Source: Cherax quadricarinatus | Taxonomy: Eukaryota > Arthropoda > Malacostraca > Decapoda > Parastacidae | Assembly (NCBI RefSeq): GCF_038502225.1 | Contig: NC_091378.1 | Span: 1,791,244 to 1,855,243, forward strand | Direction: 5' to 3' | DNA: 64,000 bases | In this document: positions 23,313-34,396 of the stretch, in pieces | Numbering within the stretch: the stretch's first letter is position 1 | Layout of the letters: each line of letters opens with the position of its first letter | Made by a program: the position numbers and the translations under genes | Notes under the pieces: model-generated | Databases searched by the model: none | The model's input: only the letters and a program-made list of their open reading frames with translations | What the model was told of the DNA's origin: nothing

Positions 23313-24412
23313 ACATACTTATTTGTGGTTGCAGGGGTCGATTCACGGCACCTGGCCCCGCCTCCTCGCTGGTCACTACTAGGTCCACTCTCTTCATGCT
23401 CCATGAGCTTTATTGTATCTCTTCTTAAAGCTATGTATGGATCCTGCCTCCACTACATCACTCTACAGATTGTTCCACTTCCTGACAACTCTATGGCTGA
23501 ATAAATTCTTCCTAACATTCCTGTGACTCATCTGAGTCTTCAATTTCCAGCTGTGACCCCTTGTTGCTGTGTCCCATCTCTCAAACATCCTGTCCCTATC
23601 TACCTCATTAATTCCTCTCAGTATTATATATCGTTATCATGTCCTCCTCACCTTTCCTATCCTACAGTGTCATCAGGTCGATTTTTCTTAATCTCTCTTC
23701 GTAGGACATACCTTCAGCTGCAGGACTAGCCTTGCTGCAAACCTTTCTCTAATTTCTTGACATTCTTGACCATGTGTGGGTTCCATACTGGTGCTGCATA
23801 CTCCAATATAGGCCTGACGTACACGGTGTAGAGTCTTGAATGATTTCTTGCTAAGGTGTCGAAACACTATTCTTAGGTTTGCTAAGCGCCCATATGCTGC
23901 AGCAGTTATCTGGTTGATGTGCGTCTCAGGAAATGTGCTCGATATTATAATTACCTCAAGATCCTTTTCCTCGAGTGAGGTTTGCAATCTTTGGCCCCCT
24001 AGACTGAACTCTGTGTGCCTACTTTGGCCTACTCCAATTTTCATGATTTTGCACTTGATGGGGTTAACCTTCAGGAGGTAGTTGTTGGACCAGGCTTGCA
24101 GCCTGTCTAGATACCTTGTAGTTCTACCTGATCTTCACCAATTTGAATTCTCCCCAATAGCTTCACGTCGTCTGCAAACAGGGATACCTTTGAATCTATC
24201 TTTTCCGCCAAGTCATTCACATATACCAGAAATAGCACCGGCCCTAGGACTGACCCTTATGGAACCCTGCTCGTCACGAGGACCCACTCTGACACTTCGT
24301 CACGTATCATCACTCGTTGTATCCTTCCTGTAGGCATTCTCTGCTCCATTGCAGTGTCTTTCCTGTTATTCCTGCCTGCTCCTCTAGCTCTTGTACTCAC
24401 CTAGTACAGTGT
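23313..24412 (-). mobile_element. CR1-like LINE copy 3 (RT core to 3' end), degraded
   Basis: The minus strand at 24044-23688 encodes EFSLGGQRLQTSLEEKDLEV, then the ITAAAYGRLANLR block, matching the C-terminus of copy 2. Upstream (24330-24120, minus) the DNA still shows the RT core around the FADD region in broken frames. It stops at another copy's 3' tail near 24396-24435. Confidence 0.85.
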
Positions 24413-24463
24413 ACTCACCTAATTGTGGTTGTAGGGGTCGAATCCTCTATGTGTGTGTATGTG

Positions 24464-24547
<84 letters not shown>

Positions 24548-24548
24548 T
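24396..24548. repeat. CR1-like 3' tail remnant plus long (GT)n
   Basis: 'gtactcacct' occurs twice (about 24393 and 24411), followed by 'aattgtggttgtaggggtcg' and then about 100 bp of GT. This is a 3' tail with almost no LINE body. Confidence 0.85.
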
Positions 24549-24608
24549 GTTAGTTACCATTTTGTCCTAGGCACATGTCGATTAGACACTAGGCCTGTTG
24601 TAGGTGTG

Positions 24609-24609
<1 letters not shown>

Positions 24610-24699
<90 letters not shown>
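24610..24699 (+). repeat. (GT)n microsatellite
   Basis: About 88 bp of GT end at 'acttacctagttgaggttgc'. Confidence 0.96.
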
Positions 24700-24703
<4 letters not shown>

Positions 24704-25115
24704 ACCTAGTTGAGGTTGCACGGGTCGAGTCCAAGCTCCTGGCCCCGCCTCTTCACTGGTCGCTACTAGGTACGTGTACTCACCTAGTTGAGGTTGCAGG
24801 GGTAGAGTCCGAGCTCCTGGCCCCGCCTCTTCACTGGTCGCTACTAGGTCACTCTCCCTGAACCGTGAGCTTTATCATACCTCTGCGTAAAGCTATGTGT
24901 GTGTGTGTGTGTGTGTGTGTACTTACCTAGTTGAGGTTGCAGGGGTCGAGTCCTAGCTCCTGGCCCCGCCTCTTCACTGGTCGCTACTAGGTACGTGTAC
25001 TCACCTAGTTGAGGTTGCAGGGGTAGAGTCCGAGCTCCTGGCCCCGCCTCTTCACTGGTCGCTACTAGGTCACTCTCCCTGAACCGTGAGCTTTATCATA
25101 CCTCTGCTTAAAGCT
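24700..25115. repeat. ~195-bp duplication of CR1-like 3' tail with (GT)n
   Basis: The block 24700-24893 recurs at 24921-25115 with only a few differences. It includes two sub-copies of 'gaggttgcaggggt.gagtc' and 'cctcttcactggtcgctact'. A (GT)n tract (about 24892-24920) separates the two blocks. Confidence 0.9.
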
Positions 25116-26182
25116 ATGTATGGATCCTGCCTCCACTACATCGCTTTCCAAACTATTCCACTTCCTGACTACTCTGTGGCTGAAAAAGTACTTCCTAACA
25201 TCCCTGTGATTCATCTGTGTCTTCAACTTCCAATTGTGTCCCCTTGTTGCTGTGTCCCATCTCTGGAACATCCTGTCTTTGTCCACCTTGTCAATTCCTC
25301 TCAGTATTTTGTATGTCGTTATCATGTCCCCTCTATCTCTCCTGTCCTCCAGTGTCGTCAGGTTGATTTCCCTTAACCTCTCCTCGTAGGACATACCTCT
25401 TAGCTCTGGGACTAGTCTTGTTGCAAACCTTTGCACTTTATCTAGTTTCTTTACGTGCTTGGCTAGGTGTGGGTTCCAAACTGGTGCTGCATACTCCAAT
25501 ATGGGCCTAACGTACACGGTGTACAGGGTCCTGAACGATTCCTTATTAAGGTGTCGGAATGCTGTTCTGAGGTTTGCTAGGCGCCCATATGCTGCAGCAG
25601 TTATTTGGTTGATGTGTGCCTCAGGAGATGTGCCTGGTGTTATACTCACCCCAAGATCTTTTTCCTTGAGTGAAGTTTGTAGTCTCTGGCCCCCTAGACT
25701 GTACTCCGTCTGCAGTCTTCTTTGCCCTTCCCCAATCTTCATGACTTTACACTTGGTGGGGTTGAACTCCTGGAGCCAGTTGCTGGATCAGGCCTGCAGC
25801 CTGTCTGGATCCCTTTGTAGTTCTGCCTGGTCCTCGTCCGATTGAATTCTTCTCATCAACTTCACGTCATCTGCAAACAGGGACACTTCTGAGTCTATTC
25901 CTTCCGTCATCTCGTTCACAAATACCAGAAACAGCACCGGTCCTAGGACTGACCCCTGTGGAACCCCACTCGTCACAGGCACCCACTCTGACACCTCGTC
26001 TCGTACCATGACTCGCTGCTGCCTTCCTATCAGGTATTCTCTGATCGAGTGCAGTGTCTTCCTGTTATGCCTGCCTGGTCCTCCAGTTTTCGATCTAATC
26101 TCGTGTGTGCAACGCTGTCAAAAGACTTCTTACAGTCCAAAAAACGCAATCTACCCACCCCTCTCTCTCTTGTCTTACTGCA
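24925..26182 (-). mobile_element. CR1-like LINE copy 2 (RT motif A to 3' end)
   Basis: The minus strand encodes LDCKKSFDSV (motif A region, about 26150), then a frame at 26009-25788 with SGVPQGSVLGPVLFLV and LFADDVKLMRRI (catalytic FADD), then an intact 225-residue C-terminus at 25742-25065 with LGGQRLQTSLKEKDLGV, YVRPILEYAAPVWNPH and YEERLREINLTTLEDRR. The frame is broken near 25780. The order matches CR1/L2-type LINEs. The 5' side is cut by the 3' end of copy 1 at about 26182. Confidence 0.9.
25065..25742 (-). pseudogene. CR1-like RT C-terminal frame, 225 residues
   Basis: This is the longest clean LINE frame of the cluster. It includes KDLGVSITPGTSPEAHINQ, the LEYAAPVWNPHLAKHVKKLD segment and VVRKWNSLESDVVEA near the end, followed by a stop. 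It lacks the palm domain, so it is not a complete enzyme. Confidence 0.88.
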
Positions 26183-29060
26183 ATACTCACCTAATTGTAC
26201 TCACCTAATTGTGGTTGCAGGGGTCGATACTCAGCTCTTGGCCCTGCCTCTTCACTGACTGTTACTGGGTCCTCCCTCTCCCTGCTCCATGAGCTTTATC
26301 ATACCTCGTCTTAAAACTATGTATGGTTCCTGCCTCCACTACATCGCTTGCCAGACTATTCCACTTCCTAACAACTCTGTGACTGAAGAAATGCTTCCTA
26401 ACATTCCTTTGACTCATCTGAGTCTTCAGCTTCCAATTGTGACCACTTGTTTCTGTGTCTCATCTCTGGAACATCCTGTCTCTGTCCGCCATTGTCTATT
26501 CCATGCAGTATTTTGTATGTCGTTATCATGTCTCCCCTGACCCTCCTGTCCTCCAGTGTCGTCAGACTGATTTCCCTTAGCCTTTCTTCTTAGGACATTC
26601 CCCTTAGCTCTGGGACTAGTCTTGTTGCAAACCTTTGCACTTTCTCTAATTTCTTGACGTGTTTGACCAGGTGTGGGTTCCAAACCGGTGCTGCGTACTC
26701 CAGTATGGGCCTGACGTACACAGTGTATAAAGTCTTGAACGATTCCTTACTGAGGTACCGGAACGCTATTCTCAGGTTTGCCAAGCGCCCATATGCCGCA
26801 ACAGTTACCTGGTTAAGGTGTGCTTCTGGCGACGTACTCGGTATTATACTCACTCCTAGATCTTTCTCCTTGGCCTCATAGCCTATACTCTTTGGCTTCC
26901 TATCCTATACTCTGTCTACAGTCTTTTTTGCCCTTCTCCGATCTTTATGGCTTTGCATTTGGCGGGGTTGAATTCTAGGAGCCAGTTGCTGGACCATGCA
27001 TCCAGCCTGTCAAGGTCTCTTGTAGACCTGTTTGGTCTGCATCTGATTTAATTCTCATTAATTTCACATCATCTGCAAACAGGGACACTTCTGAGTCTGT
27101 CCCTTCTGTCATGCCGTTCACATATACCAAGAATACCACTGGCCCCAGGACTGACCCCTGTGGGACCCCGCTTGCCACAGGTGCCCATGACCATGACTCG
27201 CTATTGCCTCCCTGTTAGGTATTCTCTGATCCATTGCAGTGCCCTTCCTGTTATATGTGCCTGATCCTCTAGCTTCTGTACTAATGTCTTGTGAGGAACT
27301 GTGTCGAAGGCCTTCTTGTAGTCCAAGAAAATGCAATCAACCCACCCCTCCCTCTCATTTTATACTTCAGTTACTTTGTCACAAAACTCTAGTAGGTTTG
27401 TGACACAGGATTTGCCTTCCATGAATCCGTGCTGGCTGTCGTTTATAATCTTGTTCCGCTCCAGGTGCTCCACCACTCTCCTCCTGATAATCTTCTCCAT
27501 GACTTTGCATACTATACACGTCAGTGACACTGGTCTATAATTTAGTGCTTAATTTCTGTCTCCTTAAAGATGGGGACTACATTTGCCATCTTCTATACTA
27601 CAGGTAGTTGCCCAGTTTTAAGGGAAGTGTTAAAGATTTTGGTTAGTGGCACACACAGTGTCTCTACTCCCTCTCTAAGGACCCACAGAGAGATGTTGTC
27701 CGGTCCTACTGCCTTTGAGGTATCAAGGTCACTTAGGAGCTTCTTCACCTCCTCCTCCTCAGTTGTGTGTAATTCACCCAACACTTGTTGGTATATTCCT
27801 TGTTGGTGTACCTCACTGTTTTGTCTTCGCAGTGTCCCTTCAGCCTCCACTGTAAATATTTCCTGAAATCTCATGTTGAGCTCCTCACACACTTCTTGTG
27901 AGCTCCCCACCTTCTTTCCTTAGCCTGATTACCTGGTCCTTGACTATTGTCTTTCTCCTGATGTGGCTGTAAAGCAGTTTCGGGTCAGACTTGACTTTCG
28001 ATGCTATGTCGTTTTCGTACTGCTGTTGGGCCTCCCTCCTTATCTGTACATACTCGTTTCTGGCTCGTCAACTATTTATTTTCCCGAGTCCTTTGCCTTA
28101 TGTACTTTTTCCATTCTCTAGAGCACTTAGTTTTTGCCTCCCTACACCTTTGGGTAAACCAAGGGCTCGTTCTGTTCTTCCCATTATTTCTGTTACCCTT
28201 GGGAACAAAACCTTTCCTCTGCCTCATTGCATTTTGTTGTTACATAGTCCATCATTTCGTTTACTGACTTTCTTACCAACTTTCGTTCCCACTGAACCTC
28301 CTGCAGGAAGGTCCTCATACCTGTGTAGTATCCCCGTTCATAGTTTGCCTTTTCCCTTTCTACTCCTGTTACCCTCTCCACTTGTAGCTCCACGATGTAT
28401 TCAAAGCTTAGAACCACGTGGTCACTAGCTCCAAGGGGCCTTTCGTATGTGATGTCCTCAATGTCTGAGCTACTGAGGATGAACACCAAGTCCAGTCTTG
28501 CTGGTTCATCCTCCCCTCTCTCTCTGGTAGTGTCCTTGACATGTTGGTGCATGAGGTTTGCCAGTACCACATCCATCATCTTGGCTCTCCATGTTTCGGG
28601 GTTCCCATGTGGTTCCAGCTTTTCCCAATCAATCTCCCTGTGGTTGAAGTCGCCCATAACCAGTAACTTCGCTCTACTTGAGTGAGCCCTTCTTTCTACC
28701 TCAGCTAGTGTGTCCACCATTGCTCTATTGTACTCATCATATTCCTCTCTTGGCCTCCTGCAGTTCTGTGGTGGATTATACATCACTGCCTTATGTTCCC
28801 CTGACTGAACTGTACATACTATGTAGTCCCTTTCTCCAATCTCGTCCATTCCTTCCATTTCTTGATAACCCCACCAGTTTTTAATTAGCAGTGCAACCCC
28901 TACTCCCCCTCTGCTCCTTCTATCCTTCTTCAGGATCTGATGTCTGGGTGGGAAGATTGCATGTTATTGTCCCAGTGAGTTTTGTTTCTGTGACTGTTAT
29001 GACGTCTGGGGACATCTTGATTCTTTCATGCCACTCACATTTGCTGTCACCATGTGTGTG
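26183..29060 (-). mobile_element. CR1-like LINE copy 1 (endonuclease to 3' end), longest
   Basis: Minus-strand order: endonuclease about 29045-28193; linker with EEEEVKKLLSDLDTSKAVGPD (27910-27593); RT fingers and motif A (about 27540-27300, HGFMEGKSCVTNLLEF then LDYKKAFDTV); motif B and FADD (27178-27000, SGVPQGSVLGPVVFLVYVNG, LFADDVKLM); C-terminus (26853-26590); 3' UTR with a doubled 'gtactcacctaattg' (reverse) at about 26183-26213. Frameshifts and stops make it inactive. The 5' side ends at a short (GT)n near 29050, so the ORF1 region is missing. Confidence 0.9.
28193..29045 (-). pseudogene. LINE apurinic-like endonuclease (EEP) domain, frameshifted
   Basis: Upstream, in a separate frame at about 29045-28930, the strand encodes ITVTETKLTGT, which holds the catalytic Glu of EEP nucleases. 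The main frame (28858-28193, 221 residues) gives LLVMGDFNHREIDWEKL (catalytic D and N) and GASDHVVLSFEY (catalytic D and H). A frameshift near 28925-28935 separates the two. The order and spacing fit the endonuclease of CR1/Jockey-group LINEs. Confidence 0.88.
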
Positions 29061-29139
29061 TGTGTTCACCTATTTGTTAAGTAAGTCTTGATTAGTGCAT
29101 TTATGTATTAAACGAGTTATATGCACTGAGATGCATTTG

Positions 29140-29485
29140 AGGTAGTAAGGTCTCAGCTCCTGGCCCTGGCTACAGAACTACAATCACTGGCATTACTGGT
29201 TCCTAGTCTCTCAGAGCCTATCCTACCTATTCTAGCTCTCTCCAATTATTTACCACCCTGAGACTGAAGTAGTAGTTCGTAACATCCCTCTGGCTCCTCT
29301 GTTTTTAGTTTTAGTTGCCTGCTTGCCAAAGTACTTCTGACTATCTTGTATATCACTATTATGTCTCTCATGGTCCTTCTCCCTTCTAAGTTCATCAGGT
29401 TTAGTTCTCCAAGTCTCCTTACAGCACAATCCTCTCAGCTGTGGAACAAGTTTTCTAACAGTCCTTGGAACCCCTCTCAAGTTTT
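29140..29485 (-). mobile_element. Diverged CR1-like LINE 3' fragment
   Basis: It is collinear with the C-terminus and 3' UTR of the neighbouring copies ('ctcagctcctggccctgg', the 'cctgagactgaagtagtagt' block, then the 'atcaggtttagttctccaa' block), but much more diverged. It is an older subfamily. Confidence 0.7.
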
Positions 29486-29725
29486 TTATTATAATTATAC
29501 AGCTCATGTGGGGGGATGGGTGTTCACACTCAATTCAGGGAACTGGAGCACAAATCCAATTCCCTAGATCAAGAGCCCCTTACCAGCATCAAGGAACCTC
29601 CCTTGAGGGGTCAAGTTTTTGAACAAGGTTGATTATTATTATAATCAAAGAAAGCACTAAACTGACAAGGGTCATACAGCGCTGTCGAACTAGATTGACC
29701 AGGTGCGAGTTCTATGTTGATGATA
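29485..29725 (+). repeat. (TAA)-tailed family, two adjacent copies
   Basis: 29485-29615 has 'tttttattataattatac', then 'gggaactggagcac' and 'ccctagatcaagagcccctt'. A second 'attattataatcaaagaaag' start at 29632 continues to about 29720. Confidence 0.75.
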
Positions 29726-29884
29726 CATACTGGTACCTAAAATAAGTCATATACAACGTTCTGATTTTTTTTCTTGTTAGGGCCCTTGACCGCAGTTTCG
29801 AGGTTTGAACCTCACTTATGTTACTGATGGTATACAGTTTACATGAACCACTGGTGACATGTTTGCTCCATAATCATGCTTGTG

Positions 29885-30060
29885 TGGTTATATTCATGTG
29901 TTCTCATCTCTTCCCAATTTGCATGGTTTCACACACACATTTGGATTGAACTCGAGTAGCCACTTGTTTGACTACCCTTGCAGTTTCAGCTTGTTGAACT
30001 CATCCTGGTCCACTACCAGGCTATTATGTACTGCTGGCCGCACGCAGTCCAATGTACGAA
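29885..30060 (-). mobile_element. LINE RT fragment, minus strand
   Basis: The reverse complement of 29920-30015 gives an NKWLLEFNPN-like stretch in broken frame, matching the region just after the FADD box of CR1-like RTs (compare 25740-25800). It joins the terminal fragment at 30228. Confidence 0.55.
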
Positions 30061-30061
30061 C

Positions 30062-30228
30062 CACATTATTATAATCAAGGGGGAAGCGCTAAACCCGTAG
30101 GATTATACAGCGCCTGTGGGGGGATGTGGAAGGTATTCAGGCTTAATTCAGGGAACTGGAGCACAGATCCAATTCCCTAGATCAAAAGCCCCTCACCAGC
30201 ATCAAGGAACCTTCCTTGAGGGGGTACG
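30062..30228 (+). repeat. (TAA)-tailed family, near-complete copy
   Basis: 'attattataatcaaggggga' is followed by 'gcgctaaacccgtaggatta', 'gggaactggagcacagatcc' and 'catcaaggaaccttccttga'. It is inserted in a LINE remnant: 'tacgaaccaca' occurs on both sides (about 30054 and 30225), consistent with a target-site duplication. Confidence 0.85.
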
Positions 30229-30495
30229 AACCACAGTCTTGCTTGCCAGGTACTGTCTTTAGGTGTGTCCAGTGCCTTCTTGAAGACGAGTGGTCTATTG
30301 GAAATCCCCCTTATGTATGCTGGGAGGCAGTTGAACACTCTCAGGGACCCTGACATTTATTGTGTTGTTTCTTAGTGTACGCATAGTGCCCCTGCTTTTC
30401 ATTGGGTGATGTTGCATCGCCTGCCGAGTCTTTTGCTTTCATGGGGAGTGATTTGTGTGTGCAGACTTAGAACTAATCTCTCTCGGGACTCACCA
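30228..30495 (-). mobile_element. LINE RT C-terminal remnant, minus strand
   Basis: The minus strand encodes VFNCLPAYIRGISNRPL, matching SVRGPRLFNCLPAHIRGITNRPL in the copy at 6560. Frames are broken. Confidence 0.7.
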
Positions 30496-30497
30496 AC

Positions 30498-31012
30498 ATC
30501 AATTATTATAATAATCAACGGGGAACGTTAAACCAGTAGGATTATGCAGCACCTGTGGGGGGATGTGGAGAGTATTCAGGCTTAATTCAGGGATTATTAT
30601 TATAAAGGGGGAGTGCTAAACCTGTAGGATTATGCAGCACCTGTAGGGGGGATGTGGAAGGTATTCAGGCTTAATTCAGGGAACTGGAGAACAATCCAAT
30701 TCCCTAGATCAAGTGCCCCTCACCAACATCAAGGCATCTCCCTTGATGGGTGTGACTTGTAGATCTTTGCTATAGATTCACACAATGCTTCTGCTCCTTT
30801 AACTACCCACTGTAATATATCAGGCTTTGATGTTTCCAGCTCTTTTAGTAGTGTCATAATTAATCTATTCACAGGGAAGTGCTAAACCTGTAGGGGTCAT
30901 ACATCACCTGAGAAATGGGAAATAATCGGGTTTGATTTGAGGATGGAGAGAAAAGCCCCAATTCTTTGAATCAAGAGCCCTCCACTAGCATCAAAGCCTT
31001 ACCTCTGAAGGC
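30498..31012 (+). repeat. (TAA)-tailed family, three partial or complete copies
   Basis: Copies begin at about 30500 (truncated), 30592 (near complete to 30752) and 30860-31010 (diverged: 'gaagtgctaaacctgtaggg'). All run in the same orientation. Confidence 0.8.
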
Positions 31013-31520
31013 TCAGATCACCATCTCATAGGTAACATATAAGAAAAGTATAACTTACAAAGTAATAAAATATTTAACTACTGAAAAAGGTAAAAGTTAA
31101 AGATACACAAAATGATATATATTTATCCATTAGAACAATAGGAGGCTCCAGAATGAATATCTGACCACAAAAAAGCTCTGCAGTGTGAAGGGCTCAATAA
31201 AGGAGCCATAAAAAAATGCCAAAAAGACTTCATAAAATCTACAATACATATAAAATTTACAATATACACTATATAAAAGTAAGATAAGAGACACACACAT
31301 TCCTATGGTAATTTGAAAACTGATAGAGAAAAAGAATTTAGAAGTGCCAAGGATTATAATAAAGAAATATTGTTCATTAATTAATACTTCCTGATAAATA
31401 ACAAGAGAAATTAAACTATTAATAAATATGTATTAATTAAACAATTAACTGTACTGTACAAATGACTTTCAAAAACTTTACCAAGTTATAAAATATTCTT
31501 TTAAGTCACTAGCCATGTAC
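31013..31520. other. Unique AT-rich DNA, nothing recognised
   Basis: No coding or repeat signal is seen. Confidence 0.5.
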
Positions 31521-31651
31521 TATACAGCCTCTCCTCACTTAACGACGGAGTTCTGTCCCTAAGACCATGTTGGTAAACGAATTTGTTGCTAAGTGAGGAG
31601 CATATTATAATGGTAGTGGGTTTGTGTCAACCATCTTTGATATTGTTTTAA

Positions 31652-32923
31652 CCCCTTGACTGTCGCAACCCCCAATCCTGAGGTGTCTCCTGGTGTCGCA
31701 AAATTTAAAAAAAAAAAAAAAAAAAATTCTTATGAAATGATAGAGAATCTTTTCCCGATTGTAATGACACCAAAAAAACGAAATTTGATGGAAAACTGAT
31801 GGAATTACGTTCTCACGAAGCTAGCGACCTCAGCGATATTTACAAATCGGCGATTTCGCCCACTTTGAGCACTATTTTCGGCTAATTCCATTGTTCCAGT
31901 CGACCAAACTCATAGCTATTTCTTTAGAACTCCATTTTTTCTATCGATTGAGTACAAGAAACTGCCCATTTACCGATTTCAACTACCCAATAACGTGGTC
32001 AGAAATTTGCAATTTGGCCAATTTCACGAAAATTAAAAAATATGACAATGTCAAAATAAGGTCCAGAATGAACAATACAGACATTCCTGGCTCTAAAATA
32101 ACATTTTCTTTGTTCATCAGTCATGTTTCCACACCCCTCTGATATTACTCTTGCTTTCTATTTTGAATTTTTATTCAAACAAAAATTAGAAGAGTTACTA
32201 TTATGCAGACTACTGCAATACTGTAATAATTGTATAAATAACATCAACCCATTCATGACTGCATATTAGAATGGCTAGTTGGACATTTCTTGGACAATGA
32301 CATCATTTGTTTACTTTTGAACATCGGCAAAAATCAAACATTTCCCCGACTTTGAGCTCCATTTCCAGGTTCTTTTTATAGTAAAATCAATCAAAATCAC
32401 CTCTATTTCTATAATATGTTTTCCATTCTATCAAATGAGACCAAGAAAACGAGAATACAACCATAAATACTATATGAAAATAGACCACAAAGTCGGCATT
32501 TTAATTAAAAAAAAAAGTTGTTTTTTTTTTCTCATTATGCACTGCGTGCTGCAGGATTTTTTTTATATGGTGCACACTGACCACACAGACCCATTCTCTC
32601 ACATGTGGGCCTATCAGCTTTCTCCTGCTTGATTTGAAGCCGCTAGAATTTATGAGTATATACAGTGGACCCCCGGTTAACGAACTTTTTTCATTCCAGT
32701 AGTATGTTTAGGTGCCAGTACTGACCGAATTTTTTCCCATAAGGAATATTGTGAAGTAGATTAGTCCATTTCAGACCACCAAACATACACGTACAAACGC
32801 ACTTACATAAATACACTTACATAATTGGTCGCATTTGGAGGTGATCGTTAAACGGGGGTCCACTGTATACGCCAAACACGGTACCTCGTAAGACATATAT
32901 ATACGGCCACAACAGTCAAAGGG
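31652..32923 (+). mobile_element. piggyBac-like non-autonomous element inserted at TTAA
   Basis: TTAA is found on both sides (31648-31651 and 32924-32927). The ends are 'ccccttgactgtcgc' and 'ggccacaacagtcaaaggg', which are inverted repeats (CCCTTTGACTGT-type). TTAA duplication with CCC ends is the piggyBac signature. The Tigger copies lacking it show a single TTAA at this point (about 40782) or a mutated site. The open frame at 31891-32142 looks non-coding. Confidence 0.85.
32663..32865 (+). mobile_element. 203-bp mariner-like MITE (innermost element)
   Basis: TA-flanked, with ends 'cagtggacccccggttaacg' and 'cgttaaacgggggtccactg'. A copy of exactly the same length is at 37288-37490. Confidence 0.9.
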
Positions 32924-33304
32924 TTAATGTCACCTTTGCACCATTTATAACATTTTTTGTATATTTTTAAATGTTTATTTAGTAGTGTACTGTATATTGT
33001 AATAAACAGAACAGAGGCAATCAGCTCTAATATACATTATTTAGATATGCATACTGGTCAGAGAGCCCATCCTAAGTCCAAGTCGTTGGTAAACAAGTAC
33101 GTCATTAAGCGAGGAGAGGCTGTATAATCTAAACACCAAAAGTCTTTTGTGAACTAAAACTAAATGTCCATGATAGAACACATTTTAAGATTCAATGAAC
33201 TACATTTATTACTAAAACTACAGTATTGGAAAAATTAAAATAATTTTTAATATTTCTCTCCTTTTCTTGTGGCTTTAATAAAGTTGCCATATTACCATGA
33301 GTTA

Positions 33305-33350
33305 TTATTAATATAATCATAATTAAAAGGTAAACCCACAAAGGTCATAC
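33305..33350 (+). repeat. (TAA)-family fragment
   Basis: 'attattaatataatcataat' followed by 'ggtaaacccacaaaggtcat' is a diverged start of the family. Confidence 0.55.
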
Positions 33351-33611
33351 AGCGCTACACTGCTAACAAACAAATAAACCAATAATGGATGACATAGCCA
33401 TTCATTTGACAAATTTACAACACAAATTATTAAGCCCATACAAACCTTAAAGTAGTCTATGTACTTAATAATGTATTTACAAAAATATAATATTCCATGA
33501 TGAAAGCAAAGCAACTGGAGTATGATTAACTTCACTAAAAAAAATCATTCAAGTATCAACCCTTTGTTCCTCTAAAAACTGAAGAATTATATCTCTTAAA
33601 CTCTATAATTA

Positions 33612-33830
33612 CAAGTTAGCTGGACTTGAGTCCTGGAGGTGGAAAGTACAGTGCCTGCACTTTAGAGGAGGGGTTGGGATATCTGCTGTTCAGAGGGACA
33701 TCTGAGCTGTCATATCCATGTGCCTCTGGCAAGACAGTGATAGTGTGAGTGAAGGTGAGTGTTTTTATTTTTTTATTTCAGGTCGCCTATCTTGGTGGGA
33801 GATGGTCAATGTGGTGGGAGACTGCCCAAA
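33612..33830 (+). mobile_element. LINE 3' UTR fragment (family of 15443)
   Basis: 'ggacttgagtcctgga', 'agtacagtgcctgcacttta' and 'cctatcttggtgggagatgg' are collinear with 17090-17340. It is followed at about 33830-33915 by a fragment with 'aatgcctaggcatgctagtg', related to the 3' UTR near 59350. Confidence 0.75.
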
Positions 33831-33989
33831 ATGCCTAGGCATGCTAGTGGCTTTCTCTGTACTTCATATTTTGTAATATGTAAACCACACATTGCAAACT
33901 TTGCAAAGAAATAAAAATTTTGAATTTGAATAAATGTACAGTTATCTTGTATTATGGCAAAACCTATAGTGCGTATTTTACCTCTTCCT

Positions 33990-34165
33990 TCATCCTTAAG
34001 TGAAGGTACTGCCTTGAGGCTGGTGATGGGTTCTTGATCCAAGGAATCAAGATCTATCTTTCCCTTCCTCAGATCAAATCTGATTACCTACTGCCCCTAT
34101 TCCTCAGGCACTGTATGTCCCATATGGGTTTAGCACTTACCCACAAATGTAATAATCTTGTACCT
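33990..34165 (-). repeat. (TAA)-family copy, reverse orientation
   Basis: 'ccttgaggctggtgatgggt', 'tcagatcaaatctgattacc' and 'gggtttagcacttaccc' match the 20505 orientation. Confidence 0.7.
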
Positions 34166-34396
34166 ATTATTATAACAAGAGAGTGCTATACCTTCATGGG
34201 AATAATATAACAACGATACACAGGAATAATATTCATAATAACAATTGCTTAAATTCCTATCACTACTTATATTACAACTGCACTACACTGAAAACCAATA
34301 AAATTAAAATTCAAACTATGATTAGTCATAAAAAACTTAATATTGGACTACTGAGTCTATGTTTTGATACTGTATAAATAACAGAAAATAATTATG

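Larger units (their letters stand above)
31525..33122 (+). mobile_element. Tigger/pogo-like MITE (outer element of a nest)
   Basis: It starts 'cagcctctcctcacttaacg' after TA and ends in the inverted form 'gcgaggagaggctg' before TA, so it has terminal inverted repeats and a TA duplication as in Tc1/mariner-pogo elements. Its own sequence is 31525-31651 and 32928-33122; the rest is inserted DNA. Other copies are at 40362-40986 and 41064-41388. It has no transposase. Confidence 0.85.

Noticed and set aside
24317..24861. Cys-Val repeat frames
   Set aside because: They are produced by (GT)n tracts next to LINE tails.
27991..28884. Plus-strand frames across this interval
   Set aside because: They are antisense shadows of the LINE endonuclease region on the minus strand.
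31891..32142. 83-residue open frame as a transposase
   Set aside because: Lies in the non-coding body of a piggyBac-like MITE and shows no DDD or zinc-finger motifs.
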